Positions 44,701-55,310 of a stretch of 64,000 bases of DNA are shown in pieces. The notes below the pieces were generated by a model. It had not been told where the DNA came from. It worked only from the letters and a program-made list of their open reading frames with translations, and searched no databases. Position numbers and translations under genes: made by a program. The number at the start of each line of letters is the position of its first letter. Positions within the stretch are counted from its first letter, which is position 1. The stretch comes from Aphrocallistes beatrix (lineage: Eukaryota > Porifera > Hexactinellida > Sceptrulophora > Aphrocallistidae): contig OY725505.1 in assembly GCA_963281255.1 (NCBI GenBank), forward strand, positions 3,038,001-3,102,000, read 5' to 3'.

Positions 44701-47700
44701 GTTCGGAGAGTTCAGTTTCTGGTTCGGAGAGTTCAGTTTCTGGTTCGGGGAGTTCAGTTTCTGGTTCGGGGAGTTCTGTTTCTGGTTCGGGGAGTTCTGT
44801 TTCTGGTTCGGAGAGTTCAGTTTCTGGTTCGCGGAGTTCAGTTTCTGGTTCGGGGAGTTCTGTTTCTGGTTCGGAGAGTTCAGTTTCTGGTTCGGGGAGT
44901 TCAGTTTCTGGTTCGGGGAGTTCTGTTTCTGGTTCGGAGAGTTCTGTTTCTGGTTCGGAGAGTTCTGTTTCTGGTTCGGAGAGTTCAGTTTCTGGTTCGG
45001 AGAGTTCTGTTTCTGGTTCGGGGAGTTCAGTTTCTGGTTCGGGGAGTTCTGTTTCTGGTTCGGGGAGTTCTGTTTCTGGTTCGGGGAGTTCAGTTTCTGG
45101 TTCGCGGAGTTCAGTTTCTGGTTCGGAGAGTTCAGTTTCTGGTTCGGGGAGTTCAGTTTCTGGTTCGGAGAGTTCAGTTTCTGGTTCGCGGAGTTCTGTT
45201 TCTGGTTCGGAGAGTTCTGTTTCTGGTTCGGAGAGTTCTGTTTCTGGTTCGGAGAGTTCTGTTTCTGGTTCGGGGAGTTCAGTTTCTGGTTCGGAGAGTT
45301 CTGTTTCTGGTTCGCGGAGTTCAGTTTCTGGTTCGGGGAGTTCTGTTTCTGGTTCGGAGAGTTCTGTTTCTGGTTCGGGGAGTTCAGTTTCTGGTTCGGA
45401 GAGTTCTGTTTCTGGTTCGCGGAGTTCAGTTTCTGGTTCGGGGAGTTCTGTTTCTGGTTCGGAGAGTTCTGTTTCTGGTTCGGAGAGTTCTGTTTCTGGT
45501 TCGGAGAGTTCAGTTTCTGGTTCGGGGAGTTCAGTTTCTGGTTCGGGGAGTTCTGTTTCTGGTTCGGGGAGTTCAGTTTCTGGTTCGGGGAGTTCTGTTT
45601 CTGGTTCGGAGAGTTCTGTTTCTGGTTCGGAGAGTTCTGTTTCTGGTTCGGGGAGTTCTGTTTCTGGTTCGGAGAGTTCTGTTTCTGGTTCGGAGAGTTC
45701 TGTTTCTGGTTCGGAGAGTTCTGTTTCTGGTTCGGAGAGTTCTGTTTCTGGTTCGGAGAGTTCTGTTTCTGGTTCGGAGAGTTCTGTTTCTGGTTCGGAG
45801 AGTTCTGTTTCTGGTTCGGGGAGTTCAGTTTCTGGTTCGGGGAGTTCTGTTTCTGGTTCGGGGAGTTCAGTTTCTGGTTCGGGGAGTTCTGTTTCTGGTT
45901 CGGAGAGTTCAGTTTCTGGTTCGGGGAGTTCAGTTTCTGGTTCGGGGAGTTCAGTTTCTGGTTCGGGGAGTTCAGTTTCTGGTTCGGGGAGTTCTGTTTC
46001 TGGTTCGGGGAGTTCAGTTTCTGGTTCGGGGAGTTCAGTTTCTGGTTCGGGGAGTTCTGTTTCTGGTTCGGGGAGTTCTGTTTCTGGTTCGGAGAGTTCA
46101 GTTTCTGGTTCGGGGAGTTCAGTTTCTGGTTCGGAGAGTTCTGTTTCTGTTTCGGAGAGTTCTGTTTCTGGTTCGGAGAGTTCAGTTTCTGGTTCGGGGA
46201 GTTCAGTTTCTGGTTCGGGGAGTTCTGTTTCTGGTTCGGGGAGTTCTGTTTCTGGTTCGGAGAGTTCAGTTTCTGGTTCGGGGAGTTCTGTTTCTGTTTC
46301 GGAGAGTTCTGTTTCTGTTTCGGAGAGTTCTGTTTCTGGTTCGGAGAGTTCAGTTTCTGTTTCGGGGAGTTCTGTTTCTGGTTCGGGGAGTTCAGTTTCT
46401 GGTTCGGGGAGTTCAGTTTCTGGTTCGGGGAGTTCAGTTTCTGGTTCGGGGAGTTCTGTTTCTGGTTCGGGGAGTTCTGTTTCTGGTTCGGAGAGTTCAG
46501 TTTCTGGTTCGGGGAGTTCTGTTTCTGGTTCGGGGAGTTCTGTTTCTGGTTCGGGGAGTTCTGTTTCTGGTTCGGAGAGTTCTGTTTCTGGTTCGGAGAG
46601 TTCAGTTTCTGGTTTTGAGATATTCACATGCAGGTGCTTCAGCTGTCTGAGAGTTGGAATCAGATTTGTGAGAGGAAGACAGGAATCAGAACTCAGTCCA
46701 ATCGAAACTACTTCCAAAAGTCTAATGTTAGGATGGAAGAGGAGACCTCTACATAGACTCAACAATCCTGAATCATAAAGGGAGACATAGAAGAAAGACA
46801 AATATATTAAAGAGGTGAGACTGTGAACTGCTGAACACCAGAGAGTGACGTCATCACAACTTATCATAGCATTTAATAGTCTCAACTCTACTAAGTTAGT
46901 ACAGAACTGCAAGCAACGGAGAAATCCATTGAAACGGTTGAATCCAATCTTCTCTAACCATCCTAATAATAATACTCTGATTGAGTGTTTGTTTGACTGC
47001 AGCAGCTGTAGCAGACTGTCTGAGAGGTTGATGTCAGAAGGATGTTTATAACCTTTTATATGTAGGTAGGAGAGAGTAGAGAGGTGACATATGTGAGGTA
47101 GTATTGAGTAGGAGTGCCATGTTATTTCTCTGAGGTTAGAGAGTGAAGGCAGCAGAGAGTACAGCTGTTGATGGTATTCATTGGGAATGTCATAGAGGTG
47201 TAACCCATTGATGTGTGTGGCAGAGGAGAGACCTGAAAATAGAACTTCACATTCTATGTTTGCATAGTCACATGCTATTTGGGCATTATACATCAAGTTA
47301 TGACAAGTCGATATCTGATTGGTTAGCAAACTGAGAGTATTAGGAGGGAATTTAACCCAATGGAAACTCAGTCCTGAGAGAATTTGATTGGCTGAGCAGG
47401 TGGATAAGGCTTTAACTATTTTAGTTTCAGTTAGGTTACACCAATTCAGTTCTAAACTTAGCTTAGTGTTAGTCAGCTGAGTGCGTTGGATGGCATTTGC
47501 ATACTCTTCTGTGTCAGATTTCTGGGCTAACCTCAGTGCTACACAACTCACAGAGCATTGATTAATAGACTCGAATAGATTGAAGACTTGTTCAGGAGTG
47601 ACGCAATCAGAATCCACATGGATGAGGTGGATGTGCTCAAAAAGTGGCAGTGATTCGAGAAAACAGATCCACTCGTTAGGAGTCACTTCACTCTCAATGT

Positions 47701-49882
47701 AGAAGCAGACTGAGTCAGGAAGAAAACGTCTGCACACTTGGAAGAAATCAGGAATAGAATCGCAACAGATTCAGACAGCATTGCACTCAATTGAAAGAAC
47801 TTTTCAGTGAATTCTGCCCAGTCTGTGTATTTGAATAAAGAAAAGCCCTCATAACAGAGTTGAACAAACTCAGGAAGATGGTGAATAGGAACAGGGCGAG
47901 GTGTCACATGTTTAAAGAGGAGGTAGAATATAGTCATTGACTCGTCGGATAAGAGTCCACATAAAAATCTCACTACCATACGGAAAACTGAGAAAACGTC
48001 GTTCGTATGCACGATAAACCGAACTGACAGACACTGATCACGCCAACTGCAGCTCTTCAGCCAGATGGCACCAATGAACTCTTGGATTGTCAAATGAGCG
48101 AATGCCCACATCTTCGTCAAAATACCCATTTTACCCACTTTCACATATTCCTGAACTAGACCCAGACACTCACTTGACTTTGACACCTTACCAACTCGCA
48201 ACGGTACCTTTTTGTCAGAGATCATCTCCCTAAAGGCCACGCCCTGGTACGCGATCAACCCGATTGAGTGGAGACATTCTAAAACGTTGCTGTCCAATTC
48301 GGATAGCTCGCTCACTTTCGACAATTCTTCCAGTCGCATTCGTGTCAGTTGTCGTCGTATCAGGTACAGAGTCAGTTCGTAGTACAGCTTTGTCAGGGTG
48401 TGGATGCGAGCACCGTCTTCACTTTTCAGGAGGGCAGCGAACAGGGATGCGTTCACTGGGATTAGTGACAGTTGCTTCATCTCTTCGTATCTGTCGAGGA
48501 GACGAGTGCATCGCTTCAGTATTTCGTCATCATCGAATTGTTTTTTGAAGTACAGGTCTCTCTGTTCAGGAGAAAATCCAAGAACATGGTAGAAGGAGGT
48601 GATGAGGAGCTGGTGTGAAGTGGAAATATCTGTCCAGGCACCAGGTCGGCTGGTCAGGAGGATGAAGGACCGTGTGAGTGCCTTTCTGGTTAGGAGGAAG
48701 TAGAGAAGTGTTTTCCGGAAGGGGACATCTTTTGTGAATTCGTCGAGGCTGTCAACAATGAGTAGAAGTCCCTCTCCGTCTGTCTCTGTGATGTGCTTGG
48801 CAAGGTCTGTGGTCCAGCTGGGGCCGACAGGTAGACCGAGGAGAAGCCATTCGCAGATGGAATCGGTGGTAATGGGGAGACCTGCCTCCACTCGTGAGGA
48901 CTCCATCTCGTGCCACTTGTGTTCGGCAGGGAATGGACAGTGAGTAGGAGAATTGGGACAGTTCATTATTCCCGAATCTCAGTGCCGTTCTGTTGCAGAG
49001 AAATGTTTTTCCGCAACCGGGATTTCCGATGAAACATTTAATCTCAGGATTAGACGGATCGCATGATTTCATTTCTTCCAGAAAGTCTATGGGAGTTATT
49101 TCGACTTCTTTATTCGCTATCGCTCTGAGATAGGCGATTTCATTATAAGTTGTTTCGTCATCGTATGAAACGGGTCTCGGTTTTTGCTTAAGGATTGTGA
49201 GATCGACATACACCTTCTCGAGACTGACAGCCTCATCGTTCCCTAACATTTGTTTAACATTTCGAAATTGTGTTTCTAGGAATTCCTTCAAATAATGTTC
49301 CCATTCTATTATCTGCTTTCCTAAGCGAGCTAACTCTTTTCTGAATTTAGATGTGAATTCATGATCAGGCATGTTTGCAAATACTCTTTTATAAGGATTG
49401 AGCTTATCAGCTAGATCGATATGCTTTATAGCTTTCAGGTGTTTGGACAATTCTATCAAATCCTTTCCTATGACATTATTCCTCAAAAGTAATTTCATTG
49501 TATTATCGAACTTCACTTCGCTCTCTTCTGATTGATATGAAGTATGTATTAAATGTAAATTCTCAATCGATATTCCCCATTGTAGAAGTTGGACAAGACC
49601 TTTCACTGTTAATGGTTGATCGGAATGTATTCCAGGCACATCGACACACAACCAACTAATGTTAAGCGCTACGCCTACTAAATCTGGTCGGATGGCTAAC
49701 AGTGATTGGTTGAAAATAAACGGATCGAACTCGTTCCATCTTTTTAAAGCTTGAAAAAATACTGTCCCATCACTGTCTCGATCACAGAGACCATCTGGCA
49801 CTGACAGAGAATCGTGTAGTTGATGGATGTCGTGTCTGCTCAGTGCATCTGAGAGTTCTTTGAGATGAAAAAGGGCAGACAT
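41732..49882 (-). CDS. NLR-like NACHT/LRR protein ending in about 230 acidic heptad repeats; two apparent frame breaks
   Basis: Three collinear minus-strand reading segments: 49882 to about 48920, about 48920 to 47770, and about 47770 to 41732. Residues 1-85 (LFHLKELSDALSRHDIHQL) look like a death-effector-type fold. Residues about 90-165 (VIGKDLIELSKHLKAIKHID) look like a second death-fold domain. Walker A is GNPGCGKTFLC at about 286. The next segment has Walker B LLLIVDSLDEF, sensor SFILLTSRPGAW and the rest of the NACHT module. The last begins CCDSIPDFFQVCRRFLPDSV, has LRRs (LSLELNWCNL, NLVELRLLNAM, LKHLHVNIS) and then the heptad array. The middle segment is out of frame with both others: one extra base near 48920 and one missing near 47770 would explain it. 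This may be real decay or sequence error; the 2001-codon final frame argues for a gene still under constraint. NLRs sense microbial signals in cytosol. A splice acceptor directly before the ATG suggests an upstream exon. Confidence 0.8.
41762..46615 (-). repeat. Coding minisatellite, 21-bp unit, about 231 copies, encoding (S/P/R)E(P/T)ETEL
   Basis: The unit GAACTCTCCGAACCAGAAACT and its variants repeat for about 4.85 kb with no stop and no frame-changing indel. Variation is confined to a few positions: TCC/CCC/CGC (Ser/Pro/Arg), CCA/ACA (Pro/Thr) and a silent ACT/ACA. The plus strand is open in all three frames across the array. It directly follows an LRR and ends PEPDITPFYLY-stop. Proline in nearly every unit argues against a coiled coil. 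The expected product is an extended, strongly acidic tail of about 1,620 residues. Confidence 0.95.
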
Positions 49883-50236
49883 CTAAAAAGTGGAATAAAA
49901 AGTAATCTTAAAAGTACACTTAACAGTACGAAGAATAAAACCAAATTTTGAGATGCATTACTATTATTTCGATAATATCCTGTTAGCTAAGGATACAGAC
50001 TCAACTCGAACGAACTAAAACAAAAGTTTTGTTACTTTTGAGTGTACTCTAGAGAGATCCGAATAAATGGGTCCCTCACGCTCATCCATTAACGGAGGTA
50101 TTTTTTGGAGTTACAATTATAAGTTTCGTTTTTCTAAATAGCTCTTAAAATATCTACCGATAGACAACAGTGTAATCGTAGTGAGTGCCTAGAATAATCT
50201 GAAAAGTGAATAATACACTGAGAAACATTCATCTTA
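49883..50236. other. Short intergenic gap upstream of the NLR
   Basis: AT-rich, with a likely splice acceptor (CCACTTTTTAG) directly before the NLR ATG. No other feature was recognised before the transposon target site at 50237. Confidence 0.4.
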
Positions 50237-50240
50237 GAGC

Positions 50241-50560
50241 TGTTGCATGAGATATTGACCCCCCCTCTAATAATGACCCCCCCTCTTAAAGGAACCATGG
50301 ATACTCAGGGGGGTCATTATCTCATGGGGGTCATTATCCTACACGAGTTGCGTGAGATAATGACCCCCCCTTATTAATTAAGCTTCATCATGTTCAATAA
50401 TAATTATGCTGAATTCTGCAACATCAGTGAGCTCTTACCTCATTGATGCGACTTGATTGTTGTCATCATTGCATGACAGTTACAAACTAATTTATAATAC
50501 TACACTTATTAAACCACAGGAAGCACTAAATGTTCTGGTATCTATTACGTTATTATTCTA
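50241..50560. repeat. Left terminal inverted repeat of the Ginger-like element
   Basis: The first 130 bp hold at least four copies of GAGATAATGACCCCCC-type words in both orientations, so the TIR is itself palindromic. The inner part matches the right TIR from GTGAGCTCTTACCTCATTG to TACGTTATTATTCTA. Confidence 0.9.
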
Positions 50561-50687
50561 GCTTACTACGCAATAATTCTAGATTAGTAATGAAAGACAA
50601 GTAATACCAATTGATTGGATTAAATTACTTTTGGGAACAGCAAAATTTAGGAATATATCAAGAGAGGAGACAGAAATGAATTAACAA

Positions 50688-53600
50688 CTAATGAATATAC
50701 AAATCCGGATGTAGAATATAAAAAACCGTATTAACTTTTCCTAGAGAAGTACCTTTCTGCCATTCTGTTAGCTTAGGTGATAGCATATCGTTATACTTGT
50801 ACCATACATCATTGAGACGTATTATTAAGTAGAAATGGTTACCCATCGATACTGTAAATCCGGCTAGTTTATAGCAGAGGCAATTTTGAGCTTTACGCGT
50901 ATCAGTGATGTAGATGATCTCATCAATATCTTGAGGGGTGCAGGGAATATTAGGAAGATGACCAAGCTCAATAATGAATATTGAAGGAATTGCAAGGAAA
51001 TATCCAGAGAGTTGCTCAAGACTACAGTCATTCGATTGACATTTCTTACATTTTAGGGGTAAAATCCTCTTATCAATGCTGGTTTGTAGGGTAGACGTGA
51101 CATTACTTAAGCTTCCCAGTTGAGGTGTTATGGTAAATTGATCACAGCAACTGTAGCATTGTAAAGTGGATGAATAAACGTCATTGGAAATGCCAAATTT
51201 TCTTAGTATTTTGATGAAAGAAGATTCAGAGCCATAAAAATCATACTGTTTGACTATAACATCGTACGTTACTTTAATATTAATTAATCTTGCAATATAG
51301 TCTCGGAGTTCATCAAATTTTAGGGCATGTATGAGTTCAAAAAAATGTTTTACATCTGGGTTTTGTGAAATTTCTGCGAAATCGAGAGCTTCTTCTATTT
51401 TGCTTTGAGAGAGACTGATTAACGAAATTAGATTATCAATCGAGCATGTATTGAGGTGAGAGATGTCATTAAATTGTCCCTGCCAAACTGGGCATAAGTT
51501 TTCAAACATAGAACTGGGCGAGTACTTCCAACCACACAATTACGTACTTGCCTATTGCCTAATCGGGTGAAAATACGTAATTCAAGAACGTAATAAAAAT
51601 TTATTATATTTTAAGTATAGAATCTAGGCGATATTTCTTTGGTTTCATCCTCGCCTAGCTTTCCAATCAACTTTCTAAATGTGCATAATTTTCCAATAAA
51701 GAATTAAATAAATTGTAAAATCAACTTGAGTTTTAAAATGGATAGTTGGTTTACGTAAAATCAATACACTTTGTCAAAAACCAAAGGGGCAATCAACAAG
51801 GTAGCTGGGAGCAATCGAGTACTAAAATAAGCCTGCGAATCGTGCTTGTTAATTTAAAAGTCTATATATTGTTATAAATACAATTTGAACACATACTTAC
51901 ATTGATCACTGGTGTATTGGTAGCTAGTCGAATGCAAATGCTCTTCACTCGCGTTGGAAATTTGTGGAGTTGAACGGGAAGTTTTTGACTAAATTATAGA
52001 GAATGGTAATCCATCATTAAAATCAAAATTACATAAAATCTCCATCTGGTAATTACCTTACGAAAGAGTTGTTTTGGCATTGATGATTTGCGTTTCCTTG
52101 ATACCCGGATGGACATTTCTGCTGGAGTTTTATCACTCTTCTATGATACAAGTTTGAAATAGTAACTAACAGATACATACTAATTTAGTCTTGATTTTTT
52201 GAATAAATATAGTACCTGTGTATTGCGCTGCAAATATTTTTTAGTAAGGTGGAATGGGACCTTTTTGGACTTCATTTTATCTGTAACGATTACATGCCCT
52301 TTAGTGACTTTGTGCACTTCATATGGACCAAGATATTTTGGTTGTGTTTTCGTTCCAGGAAGTTTTTTGTCCTTCTTTACATTCCGAATGAGTACGTTGT
52401 CCGACTCCTCGATGTTTGACCTATGCGGAATATCAAATATTAATTTTGCATGCGGTGTTGTGAATATGATATCAAGTCAGATACTTACAAAGTCAGTCAC
52501 ATAAACACTCATTTTAATTGTATACACTTTATACTAGTAGTTATTAAGTTACATGTAGTAATGCTGATGAGCTATGAACCTGTTTATTTAAAATTAATAC
52601 CTATTTCGTTGGACCTTTGCATCAAAGATTCGCTTTTGACGAGCTTGATCTTGGATAATATTTTTCTGGGAAACTTCACATTCGGAATTCCGGCATGAAT
52701 CCATATCTTCCATCCAATCGTTCGCATTAATAGGTGGATCATAAATGCTCTCGTATGTTTCAGACTCAAGTATAGCTTCATCTTCAGAGCTTGAACATTC
52801 CTCAACTTCTATGTTGCTTGCTCGAAACAGGTACGCAGGATTAAAATCTCTACCAAACATTAGTCGGAATGGCGTAGTCTTAGTAGCCTTTTTGAGGTGC
52901 GTATTCGCAGCTAAGCATGCCTCATATATCCGATCTGGCCATTCAACATTCATGTTGGATCGAAATTTCTCAAGCTTGCTAGATAATTAAATAACTTCAT
53001 TCAAGACCTGATACAAGAAAGGGGGATACCCCAACTAACTATACAATCACGACGTACTTTTTCAATATCTTGTTATGAGATTCCACGAGGCCATTGCTTT
53101 GAGGATGGTAAGCCGCTGTTGACCTATTGTCTACTTTTAATTCTTTATGGAACTGTTGGAACTCCTACGATAGTAAAAAGGCATAAATAATAATATGTAT
53201 CATGATAATTCAATTTTTTAAAGCTAATTACTAACCTTACTCCTGAACTCAGGACCCTGGTCGTGTTGTATTATTTGGGGGGTACCTAGTGTTAAGTAAA
53301 TGTTGCGTAGTCGATTTATCACTTCACTGGAACGCTTAGACTTGAGTGGCCTTGCAACTACATACTTTGACAAATAGCATAACCGCAACTAAGAGATGTA
53401 AATAACCATCTTTACTAATTGGCAAGTCGCATACTAAATCAACACCGATATGCTGCCATGGCCTTTCGGGGGGTGGTATGGGCTGGAGTAAACGATTTTG
53501 GTTTGTATTCACAGCTGCTAGCTTCTGGCAATCATCGCAACTTTTTGTCTAAAAGAAGAAAACCTCATTGGCATACAGGATGTGACTCTATTTTTATCCG

Positions 53601-54645
53601 ATACCACATTAAAATTCAAATATTGTAAATTCTATTCGAATTGATTGAGGAATGTTAAACAATAGAAACCTGAAAATTGGTATGGGGCATGAGTCTATGA
53701 ACCACTTGAATATCTACATCAGTGATTCTCAAACTGTGGTACGCGAGCTCCTTCTAGTAGTAGGCGGAGGTATCTCATTTTACGTTAAAAATATATCAAA
53801 ATTTGAATATTATTAAAATTATGATTTGTACTTTTGTCAATCATATTCTATTTATTGTAATTTTGTCCATCTCACGAGTGTTTTTCATATGGTTTATTTT
53901 TCGGGGGTGAATTTAAATATCGATCATTATGGTGGTAAGCGGGGACCCTAATATTTTTTGAAGTGGTACGCGCTGTAAAAAGTTTGAGAACCACTGATCT
54001 ACATGAAATGTTTACACTTATTACACAAGATCAGACTTTAGTTGAGAGATTTTACATTTTAATTTAGGGACTACTTATAGATGGCGAGATTTTAAAACGC
54101 CTTGAATTTGCATTATCGGTCAGAATTGATTTCTATCGGCTATAAAATCATCTAACATTACTCAATAAGATAAGTATTATCGACGGCCGATAAAACTAAT
54201 GGAACTCAAAAGGAATCATTAATTAGTTACGAATAACTATACTTACGTAGAGTTTAACTTCGTCGCACATCCCAATCCAGTAGTATTCCCTGCGGATATT
54301 GGTTAGAGTTGCGTTCATCCCAGGATGGTGTTCGTCATGGTATAACTTCAAGATATCTGGCACTTCTGACTTTAGAGGATATCGTAAAAACACTTCAGTT
54401 CCATTTGGTAACTGGACTTTCTAATAAAATATAAATTATAAAATGATTGTATTTTGAATTTGAATCATTTGTTTATATTGAAAATTGTTAAAACTTACTT
54501 GGTAAAGTACATTCTTTTCATCTACACGAAATTTTAATGCCTTTCGTCGAAAGTTCCTCTTCAAATTTTTACAATTCCCCAAATGTTCTGGGTACTTTTG
54601 GCGCAATAAATAATTACACAATTCATCATATTCAGTTGAATCCAT
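50688..54645 (-). CDS. Ginger-like transposase: gypsy-type integrase fused to a ubiquitin-protease-like domain (one-base frame break)
   Basis: Exons (-): 54645-54499, 54420-54247, 53548-53236, 53164-53058, 52978-52601, 52420-52216, 52140-52057, 51988-51901 and 51487-50688. Phases agree throughout except one extra base in 53548-53236, near 53375, which breaks the frame. Discounting it, the product is 764 residues. Order: N-terminal NYLLRQKYPEHL segment; HHCC zinc module (YHDEHHPGMNAT, SCDDCQ); DDE core with GVDLVCDLP, IIQHDQGPEF and NGLVESHNK; GPY/F-like KYLGPYEV; basic linker; then a cysteine-protease-like region with NTCSIDNLISL, paired cysteines CYSCC and CKKCQSNDC, and GNHFYLIIRLNDVWYKYND, resembling the Cys box and His box of ubiquitin-specific proteases. 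The integrase should cut and join the TIR ends; the protease role is unknown. The acceptor at 51487 is the least certain junction. Confidence 0.78.
53720..53996. mobile_element. hAT-like MITE inside a transposase intron, perfect 8-bp target duplication
   Basis: CAGTGATTCTCAAACTGTGG to AAAAAGTTTGAGAACCACTG, flanked by ATCTACAT at 53712-53719 and 53997-54004. Its ends differ from the 25.4 kb hAT family. Confidence 0.92.
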
Positions 54646-54754
54646 TTTGAGATTTCCAAATTGAATCAATAAACAAAGATAAATTATACACAATGTTTTA
54701 TATCCATGCATTGCAAACAATATTATATAGTGTTATTAGTGCGTTGTCAACTCA

Positions 54755-55057
54755 TTAGAATAATAACGTAATAGATACCAGAACATTTAGTGCTTCCTGT
54801 GGTTTAATAAGTGTAGTATTATAAATTAGTTTGTAACTGTCATGCAATGATGACAACAATCAAGTCGCATCAATGAGGTAAGAGCTCACTGCATTACAGT
54901 TACAAACTAATTTTATAATACTAAATAAGGGGGGGTCATTATCTCACGCAGGTCGTGTAGGATAATGACCCCCATGAGATAATGACCCCCCTGAGTATCC
55001 ATGGTTCCTTAAAGAGGGGGGTCATTATTAGAGGGGGGGTCAATATCTCATGCAACA
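54755..55057. repeat. Right terminal inverted repeat of the Ginger-like element
   Basis: Inverted copy of 50241-50560. One internal block of about 27-44 bp differs: this copy repeats GTTACAAACTAATTTATAATAC-type sequence where the left TIR has AAGCTTCATCATGTTC. This suggests an internal duplication or replacement after insertion. Confidence 0.9.
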
Positions 55058-55137
55058 GAGCTACAGAGTGTGAAATTTGAAATCTAAAATATGGAGTACT
55101 CTACTATAAAGATTGATTAATGTTTGTGTATATTAGG

Positions 55138-55310
55138 GACATACCTAATTTACTGAACGGAACCATTCCGGGAAATCTGAGTATCTAATTTACGGAATTT
55201 GACGGAACGGTTTCGGAATTTTAAATGCTTTTTTCCGGAATATCCCATTCCGGATATTATAAATCCTTAATTTACGGAATGTTCCGTAAATTAGGCATTT
55301 ATAATTTCTC
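55138..55310. mobile_element. Diverged hairpin MITE related to 8920-9048
   Basis: CATACCTAATTTACTGAACGG, TTCCGGAATATCCCATTCCGG and TTACGGAATGTTCCGTAAATTAGGC repeat the CCTAATTTACGGAA theme; the outer ends are eroded. Confidence 0.55.

Larger units (their letters stand above)
50241..55057 (-). mobile_element. Ginger-like DNA transposon, 4817 bp, long TIRs, 4-bp target duplication GAGC
   Basis: Both ends are TGTTGCATGAGATATTGACC in inverted orientation. Target duplication GAGC lies at 50237-50240 and 55058-55061. The TIRs are about 320 bp (50241-50560) and 303 bp (54755-55057), near-identical apart from one replaced segment. TGT...ACA ends, long TIRs, a short duplication and a gypsy-type integrase without reverse transcriptase fit the Ginger class of cut-and-paste transposons. 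The single gene inside reads from right to left. A hAT-like MITE (53720-53996) is inserted in one of its introns. Confidence 0.88.

Noticed and set aside
41762..46615. Three fully open plus-strand frames across the 21-bp array
   Set aside because: They are open only because the 21-bp unit lacks stop codons in those frames. There are no start codons and no sense beyond the array.
41762..46615. CRISPR-like array
   Set aside because: The units are contiguous with no spacers, and the context is a eukaryotic coding region.
54646..54720. Upstream ATG adding a hydrophobic MFAMHGYKTLCIIYLCLL leader to the transposase
   Set aside because: A signal-like leader is not expected on a nuclear transposase. 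The ATG of MDSTEYDEL fits the family start better, though the longer form cannot be excluded.
50241..55057. LTR retrotransposon or endogenous retrovirus
   Set aside because: The integrase is gypsy-like, but there is no reverse transcriptase, RNase H, gag or direct LTR. The ends are inverted repeats.
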